Below the pieces are notes generated by a model. That model saw nothing but the letters and a program-made list of their open reading frames with translations. It did no database searches and was not told where the DNA came from. The position numbers and the translations under genes are program-made. From the NCBI RefSeq assembly GCF_019226825.1, contig NZ_CP076643.1, forward strand, positions 1,178,001 to 1,242,000: a stretch of 64,000 bases of DNA, read 5' to 3'. The stretch comes from Vibrio ostreae. GTDB lineage: Bacteria > Pseudomonadota > Gammaproteobacteria > Enterobacterales > Vibrionaceae. Each line of letters begins with the position of its first letter. Position 1 is the first letter of the stretch. Positions 35,681-45,307 of this stretch are shown one piece after another.

Positions 35681-36652
35681 CTAACCCACGCTGCCCTGAA
35701 TCAGGTAAATGTTATAACTTAAATAACACAGAACGAACACTCCCCCTTCCAGGCGGGAAATGGTTTTCGCTTTGCCAAGTTTGACTGCGGTCAGCAACAA
35801 CAAAGCTGTAAAGAACAAGACCGATGACCAGTCGCGCCAGAAAATTTCCGCGCCAACATCAGAAATGGGTTCAATGACACCGGCAATACCGACGACCGCC
35901 AACGAATTAAACATGTTCGAACCGACAACGTTACCTACGGCCAGATCATGCTCACCTTTGCGGGCGGCGGCTAATGAGGCGGCCAGTTCAGGTAAGGAAG
36001 TACCCAGCGCGACAATGGTCAAACCGATTGTCAGCTCACTGACACCCAGTTCCTGTGCAATATTGACCGCACCCCATACTAAGATACGTGAACTGGCGAC
36101 CAACAGTACCAAACCGGTAACGAGCCAAAAAATAGCGCGGGACAAGGTCATAGATTGCGGCATCACCTGTTGTTCCACTTCAGCCGGTAGCTGGCTTTTT
36201 CGCGAGCGCAAAGCACTCAATAGTGACCAGCCGACAATGCTGACGAACGCCGCTAAGAGTAACCAGGCCTCAATAGAACTGATATCGTGATCCCACAGCA
36301 TCACCCCCAATACCAGAGTGATCAGCAGCAGAATTGGTAACTCTTTCCGAATAATGGTCGAGTGCACAGCTAACGGCGCTATCATCGCCGTCAAACCAAG
36401 GATAAGACTGATGTTGATGATATTGGAGCCGAGTGCATTACCCAAAGCCAACGAGGGATTGCCATCCAGTGCGGCCATCGCGGATACCACCATCTCAGGT
36501 GCTGAAGTACCAAAACCTATCACCAGCATACCAACCACCAATGGCGGTGTACCGGCATAACGCGCACTGACTGCAGCACCTTCGATAAATCGGTCTGCAC
36601 TCCACATCAGGAGAATGAATCCGGCAACAATTGCCAGTATCGAAAACAACAT
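35681..36652 (-). CDS. Calcium/sodium antiporter (CaCA family, YrbG-like)
   Basis: This 323-residue inner-membrane exchanger is made of two homologous halves. Each carries an alpha repeat: GFGTSAPEMVVS with ALGSNIINISLIL in the first, and ALGTSLPELAASL with VVGSNMFNSLAVVG in the second. About ten hydrophobic segments are present. It exports Ca2+ against Na+ or H+. It is monocistronic, 78 bases upstream of mscS on the same strand. The 237 bases on its upstream side hold only a twice-repeated gtcgg-ataaaatt motif. Confidence 0.9.
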   Translation of the reverse strand: MLFSILAIVAGFILLMWSADRFIEGAAVSARYAGTPPLVVGMLVIGFGTSAPEMVVSAMAALDGNPSLALGNALGSNIINISLILGLTAMIAPLAVHSTIIRKELPILLLITLVLGVMLWDHDISSIEAWLLLAAFVSIVGWSLLSALRSRKSQLPAEVEQQVMPQSMTLSRAIFWLVTGLVLLVASSRILVWGAVNIAQELGVSELTIGLTIVALGTSLPELAASLAAARKGEHDLAVGNVVGSNMFNSLAVVGIAGVIEPISDVGAEIFWRDWSSVLFFTALLLLTAVKLGKAKTISRLEGGVFVLCYLSYNIYLIQGSVG

Positions 36653-36889
36653 AGTTTCAGTCCTACTATCTATACATGCTTAAAAACGGGGAAATAAGAA
36701 GGATGTATGAGTCAGTATCAAACTATGGCGTTGTTCTAATAAGTATACCAAATTATCACTTTCAATTGTGACAACAATTTGGGCTCACCATGCTTATTTT
36801 TGCAGTCGGTATAAAATTTGTGGTCGGCATAAAATTCAGCCCAGCCGAACATTCGGATGAGCTGACTGATAAATCAGATTAGATAGACG

Positions 36890-38206
36890 CTAGAGCTTCT
36901 GATTGAACTGGCTGACCGCATCCACAACTCGCTGTGAACCACGCTGAATATCTTCCATCACCTGTCCGGCCTCTGTCGACAGCTCCAGCGTTTCGGCGGC
37001 CTGGGACTGACAGGCAGCAATCAGTTCCACCGCATTACGGGTTCGTTTCAGGTTTTCGGTGACGACAGTACTGATTTCTTCCGTGGTACTGTTGGTACGT
37101 GATGCCAACTGTCTGACCTCATCAGCAACCACCGCAAAACCACGGCCCTGTTCACCGGCACGCGCTGCTTCAATAGCTGCATTGAGCGCCAGTAGATTAG
37201 TCTGGTCAGCGATACCACTGATACTGGCAACTAGATCATCAATACGTTTAGACTGCTCATTAAGTGCTTCAATGCCCGCGCTGGCCTGTTTCATCTGTGC
37301 GACCAGCGCGTCCATTTTTGCAATAGTCGTACTGACAACCTGTTGCCCTTGCGCAGTCTGTTGGCCGGTAATTTCCGACACATCAAAAGCGATTTTTGCC
37401 GCTTGCGACACCGCAATTTCCTGATTAACCAGCTCGGTGATCACGGTCGCGAATTTCACCACTTTATACAGCTCACCTTCCGAGTTATGAATCGGGTTAT
37501 ACGAAGCCTCAAGCCAAACGTCCTGGCCGTGACTGTCTATACGTTTAAAGCGGTCAGAGACAAATTGACCCGTTGCCAGTTTACGCCAGAACTCTTTGTA
37601 TGCGGGTGAATTTACCTCAGCTGAATCACAGAAAATACGGTGATGTTTACCCGCGATCTGCTCATTATTGCGATAGCCCATGGTACGCAAAAAGTTCTCA
37701 TTGGCGCGCAAAATAGTCCCGTCAAGCGAAAACTCAATCACCGCGGTGGAACGGTTGAGCGCCTTAAGCATATCCTCATGCTCTCGGGACGTTTTGATGG
37801 TCCGTGTCAGCTCAGAACCATAGAGAATAAAGCTTTCCAACTTACCTTTACTGTTCAGGTTCGGCTGCAGAATGACGCGTATCCAGGCGTCATCACCGTT
37901 ATTTTTTTCGATCTGTAGAGCGCCATTCCAGTGCTCTTTAGTCTCAATAGCCGCTTTCATACGATTAAAATGCTGGGTGGTTCGGGCTTTCTTGGGTACA
38001 AGCTCTACCAGAGGCTTGCCCACCAGCTTTTCAGCCGCCAGACCCAATTCCGTTTGCAGACGGTGATTGACGGAAGTCACGACTCCATTAGCATCCAGAC
38101 TGATTCGCATCATATCTTCGTCAAGACTGTCACGTACCTGCTCTAAAGAATAAAGTGCTTCACGAAGCCGCTGATTTTCCAGCTGTAATGACTTATTGAA
38201 AAACAT
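36890..38206 (-). CDS. Soluble PAS-domain chemoreceptor (Aer-like, no membrane anchor)
   Basis: The start at 38206 follows AAAAGGG. Longer frames upstream are not protein-like. The 438-residue protein begins with a short coiled coil ([17 protein letters not shown]) and has two PAS domains (about 30-150 and 150-265; [15 protein letters not shown] and [19 protein letters not shown]). It ends with a methyl-accepting domain with the invariant tip [20 protein letters not shown]. No membrane span is visible, so it senses a cytoplasmic cue such as redox state or a bound cofactor. Confidence 0.9.
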   Translation of the reverse strand: MFFNKSLQLENQRLREALYSLEQVRDSLDEDMMRISLDANGVVTSVNHRLQTELGLAAEKLVGKPLVELVPKKARTTQHFNRMKAAIETKEHWNGALQIEKNNGDDAWIRVILQPNLNSKGKLESFILYGSELTRTIKTSREHEDMLKALNRSTAVIEFSLDGTILRANENFLRTMGYRNNEQIAGKHHRIFCDSAEVNSPAYKEFWRKLATGQFVSDRFKRIDSHGQDVWLEASYNPIHNSEGELYKVVKFATVITELVNQEIAVSQAAKIAFDVSEITGQQTAQGQQVVSTTIAKMDALVAQMKQASAGIEALNEQSKRIDDLVASISGIADQTNLLALNAAIEAARAGEQGRGFAVVADEVRQLASRTNSTTEEISTVVTENLKRTRNAVELIAACQSQAAETLELSTEAGQVMEDIQRGSQRVVDAVSQFNQKL

Positions 38207-38669
38207 AGTGACCCTTTTAAAACGCCGAAAGTATAAAAACAATTCTAGACCATTACCGTTCACAGAGCGGGTTCTGACCTGAATGATGAAAAATGCTTCT
38301 GATTGAACAGTGTAATAGGTAAGCCTCAAAACATGCCAGATTTTTGTTTCTGTTGATAATTTTATGGCAGACCAACGGCAATTTGACGCTTGATACACGT
38401 CCATCATGTACCCAGATAAACCAGAGTGTATCGCCGTTGATACATTCACAAAACTGAATACCACACAACAAGAATGAAATGGTCACCGACCATCCAACAA
38501 CCAATAATAACAATTCAACAACAAGAAGAAATAATGATTCATTGACAAAACCCGTTCGCAATCAGTGAACACGGCACCGCCACTGATCGCAAGTGACGAA
38601 CGATGTCAGTGCATAGTTATTTATCAAACCGATAACTATCTCTTACCTCGCAACTATAAGGAAATTGCT
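38207..38669. other. Divergent intergenic region, PAS chemoreceptor / metallo-beta-lactamase-fold gene
   Basis: There is no supported gene in this region, which presumably carries both promoters. The octamer ttgataca occurs twice in direct orientation (about 38391 and 38437), which might be an operator, but no regulator is suggested. Confidence 0.4.
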
Positions 38670-39563
38670 ATGCTTAATGGTCTGCCAGCCGTGATGCTTT
38701 GTGTTGTTTCAGTCTCTGCATTTGCTCAAACGGATGTGATTCTACTTGGAACCGGTACGCCGGTTCCTGATCCGGAGCGTAGTGGGGCTTCAACTGCCAT
38801 TGTCGTTGATAATGAAGCGTACATATTTGATGCCGGCGGCGGCATGGTGCAACGTGCCCTACAAGCTGCGCAGCGATACCAACTGGAGGCGCTTTATCCG
38901 ACCAATATTCGTCATCTGTTTTTAACCCACTTGCACAGTGACCATATCCTTGATGTCCCTGAATTAGCTGCGACCTACTGGTGGCGGCGCGAGCATCAAC
39001 TGGAAATTTACGGTCCGGTGGGCACCCAAAAGTTCATGAATGGTTACTATGATATGTTATCGGTGGATACTGATTTACGTAATTCGGGTAAACAGCCAGT
39101 GAAAAACCCAACCTACTATCAGGCCAAAGTCACCGAGTACAGTCAGGGTCAGGTAGTGTTTGACGATGGTAAAGTCACGGTCGAAGCCTTCAACGTTCCG
39201 CACGGCGCGATCACCCCTGCCTTTGGTTATAAAGTCACCACACCAGACAAAGTGGTAGTGATCAGCGGCGACACCGCCTATACCGACATCATGGCCGAAA
39301 AAGCTAGCGGAGCTGATATACTGGTGCATGAAGTCATCAGTGAGCAGGGGCTTTCCCAACTGACTCCGTTCTGGCAAAGCTATCATTCTAGTAGCCACAC
39401 CACCACATCCAAACTGGCACAAATTGCCCGTAAGGCCAAGCCCGGCAGCCTGGTTTTAACCCATATCTTGCACTACACTGCACCGATTGAAAGCGTGAAG
39501 ACCGAAATAGAGAGCCAGTATGGCGGTACTGTGGTACTGGGGAATGACCTAGACCGTTTCTGA
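38670..39563 (+). CDS. Exported metallo-beta-lactamase-fold hydrolase
   Basis: The start at 38670 follows AAGGAAATTGC and opens a signal peptide (about 18 residues, ending AFAQ). The 297-residue protein has the zinc motif THLHSDH (about residue 88-94), a later GDTAYTD aspartate and the final histidine in LTHILHY. The order resembles RNase Z/arylsulfatase-like members of the superfamily rather than beta-lactamases proper. It is periplasmic. The substrate is unknown and it is isolated by a terminator downstream. Confidence 0.85.
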   Translation: MLNGLPAVMLCVVSVSAFAQTDVILLGTGTPVPDPERSGASTAIVVDNEAYIFDAGGGMVQRALQAAQRYQLEALYPTNIRHLFLTHLHSDHILDVPELAATYWWRREHQLEIYGPVGTQKFMNGYYDMLSVDTDLRNSGKQPVKNPTYYQAKVTEYSQGQVVFDDGKVTVEAFNVPHGAITPAFGYKVTTPDKVVVISGDTAYTDIMAEKASGADILVHEVISEQGLSQLTPFWQSYHSSSHTTTSKLAQIARKAKPGSLVLTHILHYTAPIESVKTEIESQYGGTVVLGNDLDRF

Positions 39564-39604
39564 TCAGGCCTTTCCATCCTCGGCAACTCACCGCAAGTAA
39601 CAAA

Positions 39605-39629
39605 AAGCCACCGTGATATAAGGTGGCTT
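39605..39629 (-). terminator. Terminator between the metallo-hydrolase and alcohol dehydrogenase genes
   Basis: An 8-bp stem (aagccacc / ggtggctt) with a nine-base loop, read leftward, ends in TTTTTG. It terminates the dehydrogenase transcript and may also serve the convergent gene. Confidence 0.85.
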
Positions 39630-39647
39630 GTTAGACTATGGACTGGT

Positions 39648-40724
39648 TTAACCTAGTTTTGTCGACAACGCCGATACGTAATGAATGGCATCGACCAGCT
39701 CTTGTGCACTGATGGTGCGCGGCATATTGCCCATATCTGAGGTATTGACCGACGCAGTGGCAATATCAAACAGTTCCGTCTCCGTCAGTTCGGCAATGTC
39801 AGCCAGGGTGACCGGAATACCACAGCGTTTTGCTAAATCAATTTCTGCCAGGATTTCAGCGTCTGTTCGACCTTCCAGCACTTGCAGTACCAGGTTGCCA
39901 AAACCGACCAGCAAACCGTGACCAAAATCGCGGGTTTTCGGATTGGTGGTAAAACCGTCAAACAGTGCATGCGATGCCGCAACGTGATCACCCACGCCCA
40001 TAATTGAGGTAAACCCGGCAAACAGCAAGATAGCATCGGCAGCACCTTCGAGTGCGTCGCTTGCCTGTTGCTTCACATTATCCTGCATCGCCTGCTCACC
40101 GTAATCACGGATCAGGTCGTAACACAAACGGCCATTCGAATATGCGGAATAGTTAAAGCTGCATTTAGGCAGGTTATCGGCAATCGCACGGAACTCGTAC
40201 AGTTTTGCCAGCGTGTCACCCAGACCCGCCGACAGCCAGCGCGGTGGTGCATGAGCAAGGATATCGGCATCAATAACCAGAGCCAGCGGTGCTTTAGCCA
40301 GCTGCTTCATGCCCATATAGTGGCCTGACTCATCGTACATCACCGTCACGGTTGAAGATGCAGCACACGTGGCAGCAATGGTCGGAATAGTTACAACCGG
40401 CAGTTGCAGGTCATCGGCAACCCATTTGCCCATATCAATCGCTTTACCGCCGCCGATAGCAAAGATCACATCCGCACCGGCACGCTTTGCCTGCTCGCTT
40501 AGGCGCTTCATATTCACTTCCGTCACTTCGCCGCCGTACCAGCTGTCGGTTAGTTCACGGCTGCCCTTTACGCGTTGCAGTGTTGGTAATGTCACTGACA
40601 GCGCGGTCTTGCCTGCTACAATAAACACACGTTGCAGCGAATCACTCAACGATGAAAAGACGTTATCCAGACAATGACTGCCTTTCAGAATTTGGTGCGG
40701 AAGTGAAACGGTTTGAGTTTGCAC
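39648..40724 (-). CDS. Iron-containing alcohol dehydrogenase (GldA/YbdH-like)
   Basis: I prefer the GTG at 40724 behind AGGGA (VQTQTVSLPHQIL), which matches the family N-terminus; a 29-codon longer frame from 40811 is possible. The 358-residue protein has the nucleotide-binding glycines in FAIGGGKAIDMGKW, then VTIPTIAATCAASSTVTVMY, and metal-ligand positions around GDHVAASHALFDGF and FGHGLLVGFG. The IPTIAATCAA stretch is close to E. coli YbdH, a 2-oxoacid reductase, and to glycerol dehydrogenases. The substrate is not certain. It lies ahead of dsdA's stop by 180 bases on the same strand. Confidence 0.85.
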   Translation of the reverse strand: MQTQTVSLPHQILKGSHCLDNVFSSLSDSLQRVFIVAGKTALSVTLPTLQRVKGSRELTDSWYGGEVTEVNMKRLSEQAKRAGADVIFAIGGGKAIDMGKWVADDLQLPVVTIPTIAATCAASSTVTVMYDESGHYMGMKQLAKAPLALVIDADILAHAPPRWLSAGLGDTLAKLYEFRAIADNLPKCSFNYSAYSNGRLCYDLIRDYGEQAMQDNVKQQASDALEGAADAILLFAGFTSIMGVGDHVAASHALFDGFTTNPKTRDFGHGLLVGFGNLVLQVLEGRTDAEILAEIDLAKRCGIPVTLADIAELTETELFDIATASVNTSDMGNMPRTISAQELVDAIHYVSALSTKLG

Positions 40725-40904
40725 GGTAATAATCCCTGTATCCTTTATATCTGGCGCCAATCTACAGAGTAGGCCCGGTGATGAGTATCGAATTCTTTGC
40801 AACTGAGCCATGAATTAAATTCATCGCTCAGGCTTGTCATCATTATGGACCAACCGGACCAGTTCTTCATTATTCAACCGAATGGGTAATGAATATCGAA
40901 TCAG

Positions 40905-42227
40905 TTAAGCCAGATATTTACCCATTTCGTCCGCAGGCACCATTCCGCCGCCGGTTGCCCAGATAACATGCGTGCAATCTGCCAGGCGGTCCATATCAAC
41001 ATCGAGCGATCGCAAATAGTCCTTGTGCTGGCTGACCACGACCGGGCCATACACCGCCGCCGCCGCCGCAGAAGGTTCAACCCGTATATGCTCGCTGCTG
41101 TCCAAGGCTTTCAGCCACCGCAGCATGTGTTCATCACTGATGGTGTAGTAGCCGTCAATCAAACGCTGCATGGCTCGGCCGACAAAACCGGACGGACGCC
41201 CGACCGCCAGACCATCGGCGGCGGTTTTATTATCAACCCCAATATCTTGCACACAGATCTCGTCATGCAGGCCGGTGTGTACGCCGAGCAGCATCGCAGG
41301 CGAATGGGTCGGCTCGACGAAAATGCAGTGCACATGATCGCCAAACGCCAGCTTGAGGCCAAACCCCACCCCACCCGACCCGCCACCGACACCACATGGC
41401 AGGTAGACAAACAGTGGATGCTCAGCATCGACCACGATGCCTTGCTCATCAAACTGAGCTTTTAGACGTTCTCCCGCAACCGCATAACCGAGAAACAGCG
41501 TTTTGGAGTTTTCGTCATCAATAAAGAAGCAATCTGGATCACTTTCTGCTGCTGCACGTCCCTGCGCCACCGCCACTCCGTAATCCTGCTCATACTCAAC
41601 GACTGTCACACCATGTGCCCGCAGCTTACGCTTTTTCCACTCGCGTGCATCTGCCGACATATGAACGGTGACATCAAATCCGAGTTTTGCACTCATGATC
41701 CCAATCGACAGACCGAGGTTGCCGGTTGAACCGACTGCGATGCGGTGGCGGGCAAACAGCGCCCGGCACTCCTCACTGAGTAACTTGCTGTAATCGTCAC
41801 TGAGCTTGAGTAACCCGGCTTGCAGAGCCAATTTTTCCGCATGGGTCAGCACTTGATAAATGCCACCGCGCGCTTTAATCGAGCCCGAGATCGGCAGATG
41901 GCTGTCCTGTTTGAGATACACCGTGCCGATGGCTGCCAGACCGGACTCCGCAATCAACCGTTGTTGCAGTTGGCTGACCGGCGTCAGAGGCGATTCAATA
42001 ATACCCTGGCTGGCGCGGGTGTCAGGAAACGCCTGCATCAGATAAGGGGCGAAGCGACTCAGACGGTCACTGGCGGCTTTCACATCATTGGCATCCAGAC
42101 CCACATCAGGCAGGGCCGTTTTTAGGTCAGTCACCGCGGGGTTGAACCAGCAGGTTTCCTGTAACTGAATCAACTGCTGTACCAAGGGATAACGACTGAC
42201 TAACTGTTCAATCTCGGACTGATTCAA
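40905..42227 (-). CDS. dsdA: D-serine ammonia-lyase
   Basis: This 440-residue PLP enzyme turns D-serine into pyruvate and ammonia. The PLP lysine is Lys118 in SGSIKARGG, and the glycine-rich phosphate loop [13 protein letters not shown] sits at about 279-291. Length matches the family. No dsdC regulator or dsdX permease is adjacent. Instead it sits near an M20 peptidase remnant and acdS, another PLP enzyme, in a set that may handle unusual amino acids. Confidence 0.93.
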   Translation of the reverse strand: MNQSEIEQLVSRYPLVQQLIQLQETCWFNPAVTDLKTALPDVGLDANDVKAASDRLSRFAPYLMQAFPDTRASQGIIESPLTPVSQLQQRLIAESGLAAIGTVYLKQDSHLPISGSIKARGGIYQVLTHAEKLALQAGLLKLSDDYSKLLSEECRALFARHRIAVGSTGNLGLSIGIMSAKLGFDVTVHMSADAREWKKRKLRAHGVTVVEYEQDYGVAVAQGRAAAESDPDCFFIDDENSKTLFLGYAVAGERLKAQFDEQGIVVDAEHPLFVYLPCGVGGGSGGVGFGLKLAFGDHVHCIFVEPTHSPAMLLGVHTGLHDEICVQDIGVDNKTAADGLAVGRPSGFVGRAMQRLIDGYYTISDEHMLRWLKALDSSEHIRVEPSAAAAAVYGPVVVSQHKDYLRSLDVDMDRLADCTHVIWATGGGMVPADEMGKYLA

Positions 42228-42337
42228 TTGCTTTCCTTGTGATCTCAGACGCTCAGGTCACGGCCAACGTGCACCTGAGCGCGGTATAGTAGAGTAAAAG
42301 CCACCTGGTCCTAGTGACGATAATGCCAGAGTAAGCG

Positions 42338-42568
42338 CTACAATGTCAGACAGCAACGGGCGACCACAGTTGCGCGCTCAGCGAAGGTATCGATAAAGCA
42401 CGTTTCGCGTTCAGTATGCGCATAAGCGCCAACCGGACCGGTGGCACAAAGCGTCGGAATACCCATTGCCGATGTCCAGCCGGCATCTGAGCAGCCGCCG
42501 GTGAACTCTCCGTCCACCGAGAGGCCAATCTTCGCCGCTTGCTGCTTATACAGAGCCAGCAGAGGATT
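42338..42568 (-). pseudogene. C-terminal remnant of an M20-family metallopeptidase
   Basis: The last 76 residues of an M20 (carboxypeptidase G2/ArgE-like) peptidase are intact, with TGGCSDAGWTSAMGIPTLC and GPVGAYAHTERET carrying the final metal-binding histidine. The catalytic domain with the other metal ligands is missing. Upstream of about 42568 the frame runs into AT-rich, non-homologous sequence. So about three quarters of the gene has been deleted. No insertion-sequence end is recognisable at the junction. Confidence 0.8.
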
Positions 42569-42828
42569 GAGAAATATTGAATTACAAGTTTTAGCGGGCA
42601 GAACACTCCCCAAAGCGGTGCAATCTGTGCCCGAATTTTTAATTAACCAGCTAGAACCAAACCGGTGAAAAATTATTTTAATATGATGGCTATTTAAAAA
42701 TAAATTCATACAACCACAAGAAAAAATTTATTTACACCGTCATAAACCAGTAATGATAAACGTTACTATTTATCTTTGAATCGACCATTAACACCACTGT
42801 GTTTAATAAAATTATATCAACGCAAAAA

Positions 42829-42850
42829 GCCTCGCTCAGCGAGGCCTTAA
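42829..42850 (-). terminator. Terminator of acdS
   Basis: Read leftward, the stem gcctcgc / gcgaggc with a three-base loop is followed by TTTTT. It lies 38 bases past the acdS stop. Confidence 0.9.
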
Positions 42851-42882
42851 ATAATCATGTCAACTTTAGCTACGGTGTAATG

Positions 42883-43899
42883 TTAACCGTTACGGTAGAT
42901 GTAGCTGTAAGCGTTGATAGCCGGTACACCGCCCAGGTGGGCATACAGAACTTTAGATCCTTTCGGGAAAAAGCCTTTACGGGTCAGATCAATCAGGCCC
43001 TGCATCGATTTACCCTCATAAACCGGATCCGTCATCATCCCTTCCGTGCGGGCTGCGATACGGATGGCTTCATTGGTCTCTTCAGATGGCACACCGTACT
43101 CCGGATAAGCGTAATCATCAATGATGACAATGTCTTCTTCGGTGATTGGTGTCGACAGTTCAACTAAATCAGCCGTATTCTGAGCGATACGCAGGACCTG
43201 AGCATGGTTTTGTTGCGGCGTTGCCGACGCATCAATACCAATCACATTACGCGCACGGCCGTCAGCAGCAAAGCCCACCACCATACCTGCCATCGTTGAA
43301 CCAGTAACAGTACACACGACGACGTAATCGAACTTGATGCCCATCTCTTGTTCCTGCTGACGGACTTCTTCAGCAAACTGAACATAACCCAGGCCCCCGT
43401 ATTTATGTTCCGAGGCACCAGCAGGAATCGGATAAGGCTTACCCCCTTTCGCTTCCACATCCGCCAGCGCATTTTTCCAGCTTTCGCGAATGCCGATGTC
43501 AAAGCCATCATTGACCAGTTCAACCTCGGCACCCATCACCCGGCTCATGAGAATATTTCCGACCCGATCGTACACTGCATCCTGAAACGGTACCCAGCTT
43601 TCCTGTACCAGACGGCACTTCATGCCAATTTTCGCGGCGGTTGCTGCCACTAAGCGGGTATGGTTAGACTGCACACCACCAATGGTAACAAGGGTATCCG
43701 CCCCTGACGCAATCGCATCCGGTACAATGTACTCCAGTTTACGAATTTTGTTACCACCAAACGCCAGGCCACAGTTACAGTCTTCGCGCTTGGCATAAAT
43801 GTCGACATCGCCACCGAGAAACTCAGACAAACGGCTCAGCTTTTCAATTGGGGTTGGACCAAAAGTGAGCGGGTAACGTTCAAACTTTTCCAGATTCAT
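42883..43899 (-). CDS. acdS: 1-aminocyclopropane-1-carboxylate deaminase
   Basis: The ATG at 43899 lies behind GGAG and gives 338 residues, exactly the length of characterised ACC deaminases. The family residues fall at the canonical numbers: PLP Lys51 in GGNKIRK, Ser78 in VQSNHTR, and Tyr294 with Glu295 in DPVYEGKS. Leu322 lies in HLGGVPA. Glu295 and Leu322 are the positions said to separate true AcdS from the related D-cysteine desulfhydrase. The enzyme splits ACC to 2-oxobutyrate and ammonia and can act on some D-amino acids. The divergent Lrp-type gene beside it matches the acdR arrangement. Confidence 0.88.
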   Translation of the reverse strand: MNLEKFERYPLTFGPTPIEKLSRLSEFLGGDVDIYAKREDCNCGLAFGGNKIRKLEYIVPDAIASGADTLVTIGGVQSNHTRLVAATAAKIGMKCRLVQESWVPFQDAVYDRVGNILMSRVMGAEVELVNDGFDIGIRESWKNALADVEAKGGKPYPIPAGASEHKYGGLGYVQFAEEVRQQEQEMGIKFDYVVVCTVTGSTMAGMVVGFAADGRARNVIGIDASATPQQNHAQVLRIAQNTADLVELSTPITEEDIVIIDDYAYPEYGVPSEETNEAIRIAARTEGMMTDPVYEGKSMQGLIDLTRKGFFPKGSKVLYAHLGGVPAINAYSYIYRNG

Positions 43900-43938
43900 G
43901 GGCAATCTCCTTATTGTCGCCTGATTCCGATTTCATCA

Positions 43939-43953
43939 GCAGACATTGTCTGC
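43939..43953. promoter_or_regulatory. Palindrome in the acdS/acdR intergenic region
   Basis: gcagacattgtctgc is a 15-base palindrome around one central base, 40 bases upstream of the acdS start. It is a reasonable binding site for the Lrp-type regulator next door. The 13-base core cagacattgtctg also occurs, in reverse complement, in the integron-end repeat at 731-743. Confidence 0.4.
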
Positions 43954-44091
43954 CGTCTATGGATACAGACTACCCAAACCCACGAGAAATGTGCTTTCTA
44001 ATTTCGAATTATTTTTAATCAATTATTTCCATAAATACCCATTAGTGTTTAAATAAAAATCATATGTATCGATATTATGGAAGGTTCTTTC

Positions 44092-44556
44092 ATGAACATT
44101 TCGTTAGATAAGACCGATCGCAAACTACTGCAACTGTTGCAGCAGGACGGACGCAAGAGCAATGCTGAACTGGCTGAGATGGCCAACATCAGTCCCGCGA
44201 CCTGTCACCGCCGGGTCGATCGGCTATTTAAACAAGGCGTGGTAAAATCAGTGCGCGCGGAATTAAATCCGGCCGATATAGACCTGGGGGCACTGGTTAT
44301 CGTCGGCGTGGTGCTGGACCGCTCTACCCCGGAAAGCTTTGCTGAATTTGAAGCCGCGATTGTGAAACTCAAAATGATCATTGACTGCCAGTTGGTCGCC
44401 GGTGAGTTTGATTATTTTCTCAAAATCCGCGTAAAGGACATGGCCAGCTTCAATCAACTGCACGCCAATCATTTATTGGCTCTGCCCGGCGTACGTCAAA
44501 TCCGCACCTTTTTTGTGATGAAGGAAGTCAAAGAGAATGCACCACTGGCGTTTTGA
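44092..44556 (+). CDS. acdR: Lrp/AsnC-family regulator of acdS
   Basis: The ATG at 44092 has GGAAGG seven bases upstream, so I prefer it to one five codons earlier. The 154-residue protein has an N-terminal helix-turn-helix (LDKTDRKLLQLLQQDGR; NISPATCHRRVDRLFKQGVV) and a C-terminal ligand-binding RAM domain with GEFDYFLKIRVKDM. It is divergent from acdS, as in acdR-acdS pairs where the Lrp-type protein activates the deaminase. The gene symbol rests on that arrangement. Confidence 0.8.
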   Translation: MNISLDKTDRKLLQLLQQDGRKSNAELAEMANISPATCHRRVDRLFKQGVVKSVRAELNPADIDLGALVIVGVVLDRSTPESFAEFEAAIVKLKMIIDCQLVAGEFDYFLKIRVKDMASFNQLHANHLLALPGVRQIRTFFVMKEVKENAPLAF

Positions 44557-44579
44557 GCCAGACGAGATAGAGGCTGGAT

Positions 44580-45125
44580 TCAGGAACGTGGTGAGTTACC
44601 CACCGCAGTATCCGGCTCTATAGAACCCAAACGTGCCAAACGTGATGATTTGTGCCGCTCCTGATGCAGGATGCGCTGCGCACAACGCTCAATGCGCAAT
44701 AGTTCATAATCCAGTCCGTTATAGTGCTGGGTTTCAAAATGGACGATGACCCGGCGCATACTGCGGATCAACTTGGTATCGTCACTGTCGATGGTTTGAT
44801 AAGGGTCGAGGCTGAGACGTACCCGGACCCGCAGCTGATTCAATTCTCGCACATCCTGGGCAAAGACTTTCTCAGCCAGCAAGCGGTCTAAATCTTTAAC
44901 GCTGTAGTAATGCTTCATCGCTAATGCACTGAAAGCAGAGACATCTTGCTTGAGTTGCGCCTGCCACGCCATTCGGTGCCGTGCATAACTGTGCGCCAGG
45001 CGATCTCGCCGCCCATGCTGACCGACTTGATAAACCACCCAAACTGTCAGCAACAGTACCAGCAGCCCTGCCACCAGCAAGAATCCATGTGATGCAAGAG
45101 TTTGCGCGTCCAATGCCGCCTCCAT
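44580..45125 (-). CDS. Membrane-anchored protein of unknown function
   Basis: I chose the ATG at 45125 (MEAALDAQTL), since the longer frame upstream reads poorly. The 181-residue product has one membrane helix near residues 12-33 (HGFLLVAGLLVLLLTVWVVY). A charged cytoplasmic domain of predicted helices follows, with HYYSVKDLDRLLAEKVF and YQTIDSDDTKLIRSMRRVIV. I recognise no family. It is the end of a leftward stretch behind ybiT's terminator, so probably has its own promoter. Confidence 0.65.
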   Translation of the reverse strand: MEAALDAQTLASHGFLLVAGLLVLLLTVWVVYQVGQHGRRDRLAHSYARHRMAWQAQLKQDVSAFSALAMKHYYSVKDLDRLLAEKVFAQDVRELNQLRVRVRLSLDPYQTIDSDDTKLIRSMRRVIVHFETQHYNGLDYELLRIERCAQRILHQERHKSSRLARLGSIEPDTAVGNSPRS

Positions 45126-45249
45126 CCCCGGTCCAGATCCGGATAACCTCTTTGTGAATCTATGCTCAAAAGTGTAGTCGATAGCGCTTGAGATGCTGCG
45201 ACCAAAAAATACTCCGATAGTCAGACAGTTTTGCGACGCGCATAAAAAA

Positions 45250-45270
45250 ACCACCGCATAACGCGGTGGT
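45250..45270 (-). terminator. Terminator of ybiT
   Basis: Read leftward, the stem accaccgc / gcggtggt with a five-base loop is followed by a run of seven T. It lies 38 bases past the ybiT stop. Confidence 0.92.
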
Positions 45271-45307
45271 TCAGGTAATTCTTTGGCTTGATCGAATTAA
45301 ACCGTCG

